Shown here in pieces: positions 1-13,215 of a stretch of DNA of 64,000 nucleotides (positions within the stretch are counted from its first letter, which is position 1; every line of letters begins with the position of its first letter). Origin of the DNA: Piper betle (taxonomy: Eukaryota > Streptophyta > Magnoliopsida > Piperales > Piperaceae); NCBI GenBank assembly GCA_033002965.1, contig JAURVB010000135.1:1-64000 (forward strand), read 5' to 3'. Below the pieces are notes generated by a model. It saw nothing but the letters and a program-made list of their open reading frames with translations. It was not told the DNA's origin and made no database searches. A program made the position numbers and the translations under genes.

Positions 1-268
1 CCTATTTATATTTCTTCCTGTGTATGCAATCATGTGTTAATGGAAGGATAAATCAGTTGTCATTTTAATCTATTGGTTTTTGAATAACAGCACAAAGAAG
101 TGTGCATGAGAAGACACTGCCTATATTTATCCCAGATGCCTGCAAACATGAACCGGTTTATTTAGCTGTCTGTTTTTAAATGAGAATCATATTATTCTCT
201 GGAATTTTGTAATGGTACTTGATAATACTTCTCCAATTATTTTTTAAATGGGATACTCTTTTCCTCAG

Positions 269-3200
269 ATATTTTGTCCTCAAGAAATCCCAATGCTTTC
301 AAGCTTAAATTTGCGGGGCAATCCATTAGATGAGAACACAGCAGATGACCTGTTGAGAAACCTCAGGGCTTTACTAAACTGCACTCTCTTGAGGTGCAAT
401 AATCTCATTGGCCTTTGCTGCATGTTTAAATTTTCAAAGAAATATTGTCATCATGTGTCCATCTGCAGGTCGACATCCCTGGTCCACTCGGGAAGAGTGC
501 AGTAGATACTATTGAGTCGCTTCCAAACATAGAGCTATTAAATGGCGTCAAAGCAGCTAGCATATTAGGAGTCCAGGATAGCATGTTATTGATGCAGTCA
601 TTCAACCACTGCCTGCCATGGGACTCTGGTGAGTCTTTGGCTGAACGTGGGATGAGTGCAATGTGGCTTTACATGATGACATACAGGCTTGCTGATGAAG
701 AAAAGATTGATGAAACATCTGTGTGGTATGCTTTATTTCCGGAGCTAGTAATTTGGATTTTGTTGTTGTTACATTTTCATTATTTTTATTAGACATTTCC
801 TACTTTCTGGAGACCCATATCCAGAAAAACATCACAAACAGCATTTCTATTTTTAGCTTTCCGACCAAACGTGTGTGCCAGTGAACATTGACTTCCAAAT
901 TTTCCAGTTAGGTGCTAATTACTTAGTACCCACTTAAATTTTTAGGTATTGCATTCATGTTGGAGGGTTGAGGCTGTTTTGTTTTCAGAAATTGCTTGAG
1001 AATGATGTGTGGGAATGAAAATTTGAGATTCAAGTTATATATAGAAAGTGAAACTCAATAGAGCATGTTAATGGAACCAAATTACTTGTTAATACTAAAT
1101 GGATTATAAAATATGAAGGTACGTTTTGTATTTGGTGAATTCAGGTATGTAATGGATGAATTTGGATCCGCTTTGGGACACAGTGATGAACCAAATTTTA
1201 GGGTTGCTCCTTTTCTATTTATGCCGGAAGGAAATTTTGCATCTGCTATCAGGTTATCCTTCCATGATTTGATCTTCTTTTTTGTCAAATAAGAGTATCC
1301 TCTCAGTTAATGTTTATTTTAGTCTTATTTGACTGTATCTCTGCCATTTAATTTTTTTTCTAATGGATGATTTAAGCAATTTTGTTGATAGCTTTATTGG
1401 TATCTGTGGAGGTGTCTGCATTACATTTTAACAAATTTCTTTGTAATTATTGTTAAATTGGCCCCTCATTGCAAATACTTTTGACAATTTCATTTGTTAT
1501 GATTGTTAAATTGGTCCCTTAGTGTAAATATTTTGTTCTAAATGAGCTTAAGTATGATGACATTAGCTTGTTAAATTGTTCCCTGAGTGTTATCTTTCGC
1601 ATTATGCTCATTTCTCTTATCAATGAGATGAAATTTTTTTCTTAGCCATTGATCACATTGAGAACTAATCCATTTTAAATTGAAAGTTAATTTCTATCCA
1701 ATTTTAAAACTGTATACACTTTCTAAGAGTTCCTTATTTTTGGTTGGAGTATTTGTTTACTGCATCCCTGCATGATGATGATCTTTTTGTCATGTTTGTA
1801 TCTGCACCTTATCCTAGCTAGCTATGCGTGGTAACACAAGATTTTGATTTCACCATGTCACCCAAAATACCAAAGACGATAACACAATTCTGTGTGTACA
1901 CTGAACAAAATTTTGGTAAATGTTTTTCCAGTTTTTCCTTGTTATGGCCCACCCAAAATGTTCATAAGGGGGATGAATGCACTCGAGATTTCTTGTTTGG
2001 TATTGGAGAGGATAAACAGCGATCTGCAAGACTTACAGCCTGGTTTCACACTCCAGAGAATTACTTTATCGAAGTCAGTTATAAAGAAAAAATTCTCCAT
2101 GGGTTGTACTTTTGTGCATAATTTTAAGCTACTTTTGTCTGTTCAACAGGAGTACGAGAAGTTCAAGTGTCATCTAAATTCAAATAAGTGTTGTGCTCTT
2201 AGTGTAGAAAATTCTAGCTCACAAATGGTTCTTCCGAAGGATGGACGTTCTCTCTTTGTTTATACAGATATTCCCCATATTGAGGAATATTTAAAACGCC
2301 CAGAATTTGTCCTAAGTAAGTTCATATCACAGATTTAGGCCTAATCAATATGTGATGTGTGGCCTTGTATTTTTCTGTTTATCAGAACGGTAATTACATC
2401 TGCTGAAATTTTTCTGTAGCAACTGATCCAAAAGAAGCAGATATCATATGGACTAGTATGCAGATAGACGAAGAAGTGAAAAAAGCTATTGGCCTAACAG
2501 ACAAGCACTATATTAATCAATTTCCATTTGAAGCTTGTCTCGTTATGAAGCATCACCTTGCAGAAACTATTCACAAGGTTTAGGGTCTTCCTATATGCTA
2601 TTTTGCAAATCACAGAGGGTATTTTTATAGCACTATTACAAGTATACTATCTCATTGGTTTCCAGTTGAATGTATATTTTGCTGATAGGCACAAGGGTCT
2701 CCTGACTGGCTTCAGCCTACTTACAACCTTGAAACCCAGTTAGCAGTGCTGATTGGGGACTACTGTGTGCGCAAGAGAGATGGGCTCAATAACCTGTGGA
2801 TATTAAAGCCATGGAATATGGCAAGAACGATTGACACTACTGTGACTGGAGACTTATCTGCAATTGTTCGTTTAATGGAGACGGGTCCGAAAATATGCCA
2901 AAAGTATATTGAGCATCCTGCTTTGTTCAAGGGGAAAAAGTTTGATCTTCGTTACATAGTTCTGGTTCGAAGTATTAGCCCTTTGGAAATATTTCTTGCC
3001 GATGTATTTTGGGTAATGCTTTTTTCAATGGGTTTAAATCTTCTATTAAGTTGATGGTAGAGAGAACATTCAGTCACTGATTACAAACTTTTTCCTTTTA
3101 CAGGCTAGGTTGGCAAATAACCCATATTCATTAGATAATACCAGTCTGTTCGAGTATGAAACACATTTTACAGTCATGGTAATTTTGTACATTATCAGAA

Positions 3201-4253
3201 GAAAGTTATTTAAAACTGTTTCCAAGCTTTCATGTGCATATTATAGTTTCCAATCGTCCTGCTCATTGAGTCAGTTAATATTTTGGCTGTATTAACATCA
3301 ATAGTCCACTGAATTTGTGCTTTTTCATTCCAAGCAAATTTCAGAATTATATTGGACGGCTAAATCACATGAATACTCATGAATTCGTGGAGGATTTTGA
3401 GAAGGAACACAATGGTATCTATACGTCTTTTGTTGAATTGTATTCTTACCATTTTTGTATTCTGTCAATTGCCCAAGGTGCTGACAAGTGGTTGTGTTAA
3501 ATTATTTTTCAGTAAAATGGATGGACATCCACCAGAGAATACGTCATATGCTGCGGTCTGTGTTCGAATCAGCTGCTGCTTCTCAACCAGAGATGCATAA
3601 TATAACGTCAAGAGCCATGTATGGTGTTGATGTCATGCTGGATTCTTCTTTCCAGCCGAAGCTACTGGAGGTATTCTGTTATTTGTGTCTTGCATGTATA
3701 TAAGTTGCCATTTATTTTTATAGGCTCGTGGAGTGAATTCTATAGATAACAAATCTTATTTATAAGTAATTGTGAGATATGTTAAAAAAGAAGAGTCAAA
3801 AAAATGGTTTGCGCATTTAGTACAGGTAACCAATTTGAAAAAATGAAGGTCGTTGCGCATTTACTTTGCACTTGTGTGTGTTTAGGCACATTAGTTGTTG
3901 GCGCGTTCACATGAGCTGGCCTGTTGATTTTAAAACCTTTGATCACATACCCTGTTGCTCTAAATAGTGGGATCAGAGTCGTGGATTTTATTTCTCGTTT
4001 CAACTATCAAAATGTATCTTTTCATGTCAATTACTGTAATTTCTCATGATGTTTTTTCTAATTGTTTCAAGAATGAAAAGATTTTTTTAATCCACTGCAG
4101 GTTACCTATTGTCCTGATTGTACAAGAGCATGTAAGTACGATGTCCGCAACGTGGTTAGAGGAAGGAGTGAAGTGGTAAAGGCGAGCGAATTTTTCAATC
4201 ATGTGTTTGGGTGCCTCTTTCTCAATGAAACTGATCATGTAGCTCCCTTATAG
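269..4253 (+). CDS. TTLL12: Tubulin-tyrosine ligase-like protein 12 (TTLL12-like), 3' part, 11 exons visible
   Basis: Proposed exons: 269-393, 469-725, 1145-1252, 1932-2073, 2150-2315, 2420-2577, 2689-3012, 3104-3178, 3345-3414, 3513-3670 and 4101-4253 (stop TAG). The gene begins upstream of the window. The first exon carries a leucine-rich-like stretch (LSSLNLRGNPLDEN). Later exons carry the ATP-grasp-like TTL domain, with the landmarks LWILKPWNMARTID, KKFDLRYIVLV and YGVDVMLDSSFQPKLLEV. The family modifies tubulin tails or, for TTLL12, acts as a catalytically weak relative in the cytoplasm. Canonical TTL enzymes have Asn just after LLEV; here the next residue is Thr (LLEVTYCPD), which fits a pseudoenzyme (inference). 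Exon phases agree from exon 2 on. The first exon ends out of phase with exon 2 (see findings), suggesting a one-base indel near 361-372. Family call is firm; exact borders are by eye. Confidence 0.85.
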
Positions 4254-5286
4254 GTTGTTCTTGGAATGCCGACAGGCTAATGCAATTTTGCTCTATTTAT
4301 TATGAGTTAATGAGAAGTATTATTTGTTCCTCAGTTCAATTTCTAGGGCAGACAAAATCATTCTCAGACTTCGTTCCATAGTTTAGAACGCTATATTTTT
4401 TTGTTTTTGTTTTTAAATGTAATTTATATTTTCCCTTAATACATACACTACTTTTAATCCTACCACCTGTATTACATACAAATGTAGGTTGTAATTGAAA
4501 ATATTTTTCTGCGCAGTCTTGTAATTTGCCAGCTGCTTGGCTGCATGTTTCATGCCCTGGCTTTATTCAATCTGCATGAGCGTTGTGGGTCCACCATCTA
4601 AAAAATGGTGGAGGAGGAAGAGAAGTTTTCTCAAGTCTGCCACACTCGGAGATTCAATAACGACTGCTATTTTGGTGTTACCTAATTTATTAAATCGGCT
4701 GTGTAATCTCTTGATATGCTAGGAAATATCAAGATAGCAAATAAACTTAGCCGTGGGATTAATACTCTCGTCGGTTACATTTAGTAGTTAAATTTTATAA
4801 CATGATTTAATATATTAAATTTGATATGCAATTTGTATTTTACAACCTGTACACACGTTTCAAACATCCTTAAGTAATACATCGCGCAGAATTGAATTGA
4901 CTTAACGTGTATATATAATTAACTTTAATTTTATGACCAAGAGGTTTTTAACTCTTATTAATTTATTATACAAGTGTTTTCTAACTTTTAGCAACAATTT
5001 TTTGTTTATCTCAAGTAAATTTATATTTATTTATATTTGAGATTAAGAGAGCATAGGATAATAGAGCCTAAAAAACGCCTGCAACGGAGCCAAGGGAGGA
5101 AGTGCTGATTCGGCTCGTTATTACACCCAGGTGTGCGGTTGCGGTGGCGTTTGCAAGATTGGCGGATACAAAAACAATTTTAAAAAATATATTGTTGAAG
5201 GAGAGGGAGAGAAAAAAGAGAGTAAGAAACGCAAGGTTTAACGACGATTGGGAAGGAAGAAGAGGAAGGAGGTGGTGGAGGAGGAG
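4254..5286. other. 3' flank of the TTLL12-like gene and promoter/5' UTR of the coiled-coil gene
   Basis: No coding signal is seen. An AATAAA-like signal lies near 4738-4744. From about 5190 the sequence turns purine-rich (GAGAGGGAGAGAAAAAAGAG), typical of a plant 5' leader just upstream of the ATG at 5287. Confidence 0.4.
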
Positions 5287-8200
5287 ATGTCGCACGATCG
5301 GCGCTTCACGTCCGACCCTTCTCTTTCCCAAGACGACAGTCTGTGAGCCATCGGAATTCCCTCCTTTATCCATCCCCTCTCTCTTTCTCTCTTCTTTTAA
5401 TCGCCCTGTTTTGGTGGGAGCCGCGCGTTTCTTGATTGATTTTTTTATCTCGAGGGTTTCGTTGTAGCGAGTTTTTCCCGGCTCGATCTTAATCTTTGTG
5501 GTTGTGTGGTCTCTGCTGCATCGTCGTCCTTGATGCCGTTGCTCGTCGCCCCTAAAAAGTTATTGAGTTGTTTCCTCTGTCTTGTTCGTAATTGTAGTTG
5601 AGTTTCTGTGTTGGTGTTTATTTGAAGCACCGAATTCTTGTATGGATAATGTAGCAACCGGAGAAATTTCTTTGATTACTGCATTTCTCTGGTATTTGTG
5701 AGTAGATTGTGCGGTGTGTTTTGAATTTACATTATACCATTGGCTTGGCTAAACTGTTGTATCCTCTTTTTCCCTTTTTTTTTTTGTTGAAGGTTCCTTG
5801 ACATGCTGCATGAGACTCCTTTATCTGGTCATAGGCAGCAGGCAAATATGTTTTGGAGTATTTTTTATTGTTTCCTTCTGGCAAGTACCTCCTCTTTGGT
5901 CCTACTTTGGGCTTGCAAAACTTTCTTCTTTCCAGAAATTCCTTTCCTTGTATTGAGAAGAATGGATGTTTGACTACATTTCTCGATTTTCTAACCGTCC
6001 AAAACTAATATGTAGCAGTGTTCTTTTTTTCTTGTTTTTTTTGTTTCTTTCCTTCTTCTAGACAGGTTATGCTAGCGTGGCGGTGGCAGCTCCCTGGTTG
6101 TTCCTTTCTTTTGAAAGATTGATTCCTTCGTTGCTTTGCAGTTCCAATGTCTTCCTTCTGATAATTACAGGTTTAAGTTGGAGAGTCTCTCATTTAGATT
6201 GATGATTCCAATTATCGTATGAATTGGCTAACGAAAACAAATAATTATTCCTTTTTTGCTTGCCTTTCCATTTTTTCCTGCACCTTTAAATTTGAATTTA
6301 ATTGTTGCTATCACGCTTGTGCTGCATTATTTATTTATCTATTTTTTATTTCTATCCTATCGTTTAAGGCATATTTTTATAAGAATCACCATTTATTTTT
6401 TTGGAAAACAGTAGCTCACAGATTTTATTAATCAAGCTAGGATGATTCTCGTGCAGGCATATTTCAACAATATTTGGTTTATCAAGTCACAAGAGTACGG
6501 CTGCAGGTAAGCCCTGTGTTCAGTTTAAGTATTATTTAGATATGCATGGCAATTTGAGTAAATCTTGCATCTTCTTATTACACATGGTTTGCATCCGGCA
6601 TGCGTTTTATCAAGGTTAAAATAAAAGACGAATTTGCTGGAAGTATCTTGAAGTTGCATCTAATAGTGGTTGAAATGTGTTGGATTAATTTAGTATAATG
6701 ACCATTTTTTACATCAAGATTTGACTCCTTCAATGATCATGAGGCTCTTTATGGTGAAATGTAGCTGGAGTCCACCTTCACATCTGGCTATAACCCAGGA
6801 TTAATTTCAGGAATGATGTTGGGTCTTCATGATGTTAGTGACTGTGGATGATGCATGTCTCTATCTTGTCAAAAATTGAAATTAGAAGTCAGAAATTATA
6901 TTGGCATATTTCTTATGTTATTTTGCGAAATTTATTTTATGATATGCAGTCATATAGTTTCTCATTTTAAATTTTCCAAATTTGAGATTGCAGGGATATT
7001 ACATGTTCAGTCAAAAGTTACAGCACATTATTCGCCTTCCTTTTTCCACAATTGCTTATGGTTTGGTCATTCTCCTGATTTAATTTTCTTTTTTTCTATT
7101 TGTATATTATTTAGTCCATCATTCTGATAACTCTCAACTAGCATTTTTTAAATATGAATCTACTTTTATCATCCTCTTGATATTTTTCTCTCCAGACATT
7201 AAAAAGAAGGCTTCATCCTATTTTTGTTTCTTTTTCTATGAACCCATAGAAGTGTTGGTCATATTTTTTTAAATGTATGTTAGGTTGTTAAACATTTATT
7301 AAACATCTGATCATATATATTTCTATATTAAAATAGAGCAAAAAAGTAGACGGGGAAGTAGAGGGGGGTTGATGGATAACCATGGAATTGGAAAAGCATA
7401 GTATGAGATGGCAGTTTATAATATGAAATGGATATGGTATAGCTTTGTCTGAATATTCATGCATCAATCTGGAGATTCCTGAACCTTTGAAATGTTTTTT
7501 AGAAAGCCTCGGGTGATGAATTTAATTTGACTTCTCTTTTTTCTAGGAACTTCTGGAATGCTACTTGTGATTGTTTGGCACATACACTTTAATATTTTCT
7601 CCTCCAACATTTTGCTAAGGTGATTGATATCTGGAGTTTTGGTTTATGATCTTTTTATTTTATTTTATTGGGTCTTTTGATGATATTGCTCAATTGTTTT
7701 GCGAGTGTTTTTGTTTTAAAAAAGTAATTTTGATAGTTTTTACTGTTCTTTTCTTTAATTGGAATAGACACTCTGTGATTTTGTAATTAATGTTTGCTAA
7801 ATTTTTGTCTGATGGAGCGCAGTATAAGCCTTAACAGAATATTGAATACATTACTGATAATTTTATTCTCGATGGTCAAAATTTTGTGCCAGTTGTGCCT
7901 CTTTGCGTGGCCAATTTGCCAATACCATGTTAAGCATATGTCATAAAGACATAAATACAAGATTTGTGTAGTTGAACTATCTATCACACCATTTATTTTT
8001 AAATTGTTTTTTTCTATCTGAAGGATAAAGGAAGAGGGTTAAAAGATAAATGAGGGTTGATGTCAAGAAAGGCATCTGACCATCAAAAATGTTGTCGTTT
8101 GTCAGTGCATGGATTCCTAGTTTAGGATCCATGTCCCTAACACCCTTTGAGTACCAAGTGGATGAAGAAGAAGAAGAAAAGAAGAAGAAGAAGTAGAAGT

Positions 8201-11200
8201 AGAAGTAGAAGTAGAAGGATATGTTAGTATTAATATTAGTATAAAGTAATAACACATTAGTCTTGATTAGAATAGATCATATACTTCTATCCTTAGGAGT
8301 TTTGTTAAATTTTTTGATATGTAAAATAGTTGGTGTAGATGTACTATGCTAATTCTCTGTGTTAATAAAACTTGTAATCTATTATGGGATATTTCACTAT
8401 TGAATATGCAGGACTATAATGCTGGTTGAAGTTCTTTGTGCTGGATCCTTTATGAGTGTGTACATTGGTATGGCTACAAATTTTTGTTTTACTCAATAAT
8501 TTTTAATAGTGTGCAATTTTTTCATTTAAACTGCATCATAAATATTAAATGAATTGGGCTACTGTGCTATTTTTTTAAGCCTTCAGTATTCATAAATTTC
8601 ATGGTTTTGGTATTGGATTTAATTACAATTCATTATTATGAACAACTTGTCCTAGTTAAGCATAGTCAATGGCACGATGCTTTATGATCAATTGATTGCT
8701 TTCATATTTTAATTTGTGCCATAAACCCCTTGCAAAAATAAGTAACAGTTTTTATGTCAAATGTCATTCCAGATGCAATTTTAGACTAAATGTGTAACGA
8801 CCCATTCCAATTAGTGTAAACTAATGGGCCTAATCATTTCTTTAAAGTAGCTAGCTAAAGTTGAAGATCATAAGCTCATCTCCACTAATATACTAGATCT
8901 TATTCTGGTAGGCAGTGGATATCCCAGTAGGTATTGGATATTAGACCAACTAATTTGGGGATCTTATGTTCCACCCGCCTTAAGGAAATTCCATCTATGA
9001 AATTTCTTTTATGGCTCATGAGCCTAATCTAAATTTATATCTTGATAGAACCTATCATCAAACATGGTCGTGGGATTGGCTTTGATACCCTACTGTAACT
9101 CCCTGGCCCACTTAGTACAAGAGTGCAAACTGATCGGCCTAGTCATTTTTTTAAAATGGTTAACCAGAATTAAATATTATAAACTCGTTCTTAATATATT
9201 GGATCTTACCTTGATAGGTATTTAATGTGAGATTAACTAACTAATTAGGGGATCTTACATAACAAACACTCTCTAAGCAGGCCATTATTAATTTCCTTTG
9301 CTTTTTCATAGCTCTTTATCTCTAAAGTTGATTTATTTATAATTTGTACAATGAATAATTAAAAATTGGGAGGTGATGAGTTTAACAAACTTTGTTGATT
9401 GTAGGTTGTATTCACCAGTTTAACTCATTGGAAAATGAGCCTGATGTTCTAAAATCATTATATTCTGCACTACAGCCGTCAAGTACTGTGGAGGTGGAAA
9501 GGTATGTTCATTATTTAACAACAGTTTTAATTTTGATAGTTTGCATGCATTTAGGATGTTGAGAACTTAGTAGAAAGACAGCTTTTTGTATGAAGCAAGT
9601 CATCTGAATACAATTTTTGTGTTAGCTGAAGCCTGAAAGATTGTCAGATATCATGCTATGCACTTGCCATGATTTTTTTTTGTGAAAATTCATATGTTGA
9701 TTATTTTTCAAGGAAAATGGTTAAAAAAATGTAGTGGGTTGTTAGTTTCTTACTTCTAGGTTAGTAACAAAAGCTATACCGGAGTTCTTGTCTTAATTTT
9801 GTCGGATAATTTGAGTAATTATGAAACACAGATATCATGATGGCAGTCGCCTTTCTGATCAGCAAATGGCTTTGCTTCAATATCAGCGGGAAAATTTACA
9901 TTACTTGAGTGAAGAGGTGATTCTTGATGATTACTTATTTAGAATGTCAAACTATCTTGTGGCCAGGCATGTTGAAGACTGGTAACTGGTTATCGGATTG
10001 CCACACTTATTAAAATTACAAGCTTGATTGTTATTTGATTTGCAAGCACGGATGGCATGCAATAAAGTTTTTAAAATAAATTATTGATCATTCTCTATTG
10101 AAGTACACTGCATTTTATGTTGCAAATAATAGTTTTTGACAATTTAACTTAGAACATGGGACATATATGGTATGGCAATAGCTTTGATTGTTTGATATCG
10201 GCATTGCAATAGTTTGGGTTTTATGCCACATGGATATATTCATGCAAAGAGATGACATCTATTAACATCAAACATGACATTTCAATCAATGTCTCACAAT
10301 CTTTGCAATTGAACAAAATTTCATCATTTTTGAATGTCTAATTTTCACCTTCCTCCTATTGCTTTTCAGATTCTTCGCTTACAGGAATGTTTAAGCAAAT
10401 ATGAACGTACGAATGATGGAATCACTCCACAGGTTGAGCGTGTTTTTGTTATTTTGTTATTGTATCTTGATATTAGTTTCTTGGAAAGGCTGAGTATCTA
10501 TCTTTCTTCCTGTTAACTTAAATGTTTTGCATGATTTTTGTCACAAATTGATTTCTTTCAGAATTAATGTACTGTTGCAATTCTATTTTTCTCCTTGAAG
10601 TTGTGTAAAAATATTGTTGTATGCCTATTCATAAGAATTCTGGTTTTAAATGTGCAAAGTAAGCTTTCATCCAATTTTAAATAATTATTTCGTTTTGAAG
10701 CAATTTTGGCTATCACTGATATTAAGCTAAAAATATTTCTGGCATTTAGAATATGTGCTACAGTTCTATATAAATGGCTCTTTTTTCAGGTTGACCTTGC
10801 ACATTTATTAGCTTCCCGTGATCAAGAATTAAGAGCATTATCTGCAGAGGTATTGGCTGCTTTCCATGAATAAAAATACATAATGAAATGCCATTACAAG
10901 CATCTTCTATTCAGTTTTGGCATTGCTTTCAGGTTTTGAGAGCACAAAGCATGGCTCAGTGCCTCCAAAACCCTAATTCCAACTTGCACATGTGGTCGTG
11001 CAAGATTTTTTGCAGTTTCAAATTATTTTGGTCAAGTGATAAGTGTTACTTGACAATTTGCTTTTTTATCCTAGAATTTTATCCATGTGTTCTGGTGCAT
11101 ATTTTTTAGGTGTTGCCTCTAACTTATTTGTTGCAACTTTGTTGTTGTGTGGCCTATTGTCTGTGGGCATTGTATGGCCTATTGTCCATGGGCGTTGTGT

Positions 11201-13215
11201 GGCCTATTGACTGTGTGTGTTGTGTGGCCTATTACCGTGCGAATTGTTTTGGGTGGTTGGGGCATCTACATATGCAAATAGTGAATGTTGCCTATTGTTT
11301 GTGGGCGTTGTGTGGCCTATTGATTGTGCGAATTGCTTTGGGTAGTTGGGGCATCTAAATATGCGAGCAGTGAATTTTGCTGTGAAGAAATTTGATAAGC
11401 TTTCTTATTGTGTGTTACTAAATAGGAAGGGCAAACATATTTTGTTGGAGGTTATTAGATGTGATTTTAAGTAATGTTTTGAAAAGGTATATGGCTTGTC
11501 TAAAATGAAATTAAGGGTCGGTTTGGTTGTCTTGAAATTGCATGAAAGAAATGTAAAGTTTGGAGATTAAAAATTTTCTTGTGTTTGAATGTCTTGCAAT
11601 TTAGTCAAAAGAAATTTCAATTTTAGTCAAGTAAGTCTATGCAACTAACATTTTCTTATGAAAAATAAAAGAAATTGGGAGAAATTTTGGGAGACACATG
11701 CACATGGGAAAGAATATTCTATTTTTATCTTATTTTCTTACTATCCAAATATGTAAAGGAAATTTTTTAAATTTTCATGTCATTTTATTTCATTACATTT
11801 TTATTTCTTATGAATATTTTTCTATTTACACTATTTTCATGCTATCCAAAACAGACCTAAAAAAATGATGAAATGTGTGCAGTATTCGTGTGCTTTGATC
11901 ATTTTGATGGCTTAAACTATTTGGGATCTTATGTCATTTTGGATAGTTATAGTTACTTTTTTAGGTAACTACAAGGTCAATCCTATGCACCCATTTGAGT
12001 TTTATTAGTACTTGAAAAGTTTCATTAATATCAAACTGTGTTAATCCAATCTGGCCTTCGGAGTTTTACAAGTAGAAAATTTTCTATGAAAAGGTGGAAA
12101 TTCAATATGAAACTTGAAATTTGATCTATCTAAAGCAATTGTAAGTACTAATTTTACTCTTAAGTGTGCATATTTTGGGAAGGCCAAACGGCCCAATCCT
12201 CTTAACTGTTTCATTTTTTTACTAGGTTTTAGGGTGTAGATAAAATTATTATTATGGATAGAAAAATTCTGAACTCTTAGAATTTGTAATGTGTTTTTTC
12301 TTTCCTGTGTTTTAATGAATTATTTTCATGCTATTTTTTAAAATGCTAATGTTGGGACTTGGTAGGGTGAAACAAGACTGCGGGAGTGTGAAATCTCCAT
12401 ATTGTACTGTTTGCTTCTTGGGTGATGAACCCGCTTTTTGTTTTCATGCATTACACTTCAGCACAAAAAAGTTTGATGCAAGACTTGCTGCCATGCTGCA
12501 GCAACCCTTAATAGTCATGAGCTGAAATTCTGGCCTGGGCCACTTGTCTGAAGCACACGTTTGTGATTTTTGCAGTGTTAATTCACCCCAGAAAAATATT
12601 GGGAAAACTGAAAATTAAATTTTAAAATGAAATGTGTTTGCAGATGAATCAGGTGCAATCTGAGCTGCACCTTGCTCGAAATTTGATTGCTGAGCGGGAC
12701 TCTGAAATTCAGCAAATTCGGACAACAAATAATCAGGTGTGTTTTCATAAGATGGTCCATTCGTGTTTATCTTCAATCATAAAGTTGAGCTCATTGTTGG
12801 TGAAGTTAATATGCCATCTTTTGTTGCCAATATCAGGCCTTCCTTTTATGTATTTTAGCTATGCTGTGATAATTTACTCTGTAATTGGTTTGATAATTTT
12901 ACATAGCAACTGGAATTAGTTACTTCCAGAAGTTGATGATTTTAGGATGTTGTCCATGTATGTGCAGTATATTGAGGAGAATGAAAGATTAAGAGCTATA
13001 CTGGGAGAATGGAGTACGCGAGCTGCTAAGGTGTGTTAATATTACTATTTAACAATTGGAAAACATCTTTGATTTGATCGTTTTGGTGAGTCTTATTTTG
13101 TAAACCGGTGAAGCTTGAGAGAGCACTAGAAGCAGAGCGGTTATCAAATGTGGATATGCAGAGAAAGATATCTATGCTGAGAAGTCATCCTGGTCAGGAG
13201 AAGCTTGAAAGTTAG
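5287..13215 (+). CDS. Coiled-coil protein of unknown function, 222 aa, nine exons
   Basis: Proposed exons: 5287-5342, 6457-6506, 9405-9501, 9832-9916, 10370-10432, 10790-10849, 12644-12736, 12968-13030 and 13114-13215 (TAG). They sum to 669 nt with consistent phases, which strongly supports a real gene although the exons are short and the introns up to 2.9 kb. The start MSHDRRFTSDPSL follows a GGAGGAG leader. Residues 1-40 are Ser-rich and polar. From about residue 85 to the end the protein is a charged heptad-like coiled coil (LLQYQRENLHYLSEEILRLQ, then AERDSEIQQIRTTNNQYIEENERLR and LERALEAERLSN). No catalytic motif, signal peptide or membrane segment is seen. I do not recognise the family. 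It could be a scaffold or tether, but this is a guess. Confidence 0.7.
8161..8218 (+). repeat. GAA/GTA-type trinucleotide microsatellite
   Basis: Runs of GAA followed by four AAGTAG-like units, inside intron 2 of the coiled-coil gene. Confidence 0.85.
8793..9259 (-). mobile_element. TRIM-like miniature LTR retrotransposon in intron 2
   Basis: Two related direct repeats, 8793-8968 and 9094-9259, both start TGTAAC and end GATCTTA(C/T)(A/G), with shared internal blocks (gggcctaatca/ggcctagtcat; ggatcttac/agatcttat). Between them is about 125 bp without coding capacity. Immediately before the right repeat, 9078-9089 reads GGCTTTGATACC, the complement of a plant LTR primer-binding site for initiator tRNA-Met. 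This places the element on the minus strand. The repeats have diverged, so the insertion is old. No target duplication could be confirmed. Confidence 0.65.
10850..12643. other. Long intron 6 of the coiled-coil gene
   Basis: A 1.8 kb intron with no coding signal. It holds the minisatellite at 11142-11380; the rest is AT-rich. Confidence 0.5.
11142..11380 (+). repeat. Minisatellite with a GTTGTGTGGCCTATTG core
   Basis: The core recurs with variation at about 11142, 11170, 11196, 11218, 11287 and 11307, separated by CTGTGGGC-like spacers. A longer block (GAATTG.TTTGGGT.GTTGGGGCATCTA) appears twice, near 11240 and 11329. It lies wholly in intron 6. Confidence 0.75.

Noticed and set aside
5068..5467. 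Frames of 100-121 codons across the 5' leader
   Set aside because: They overlap the leader and first exon of the coiled-coil gene in other frames.
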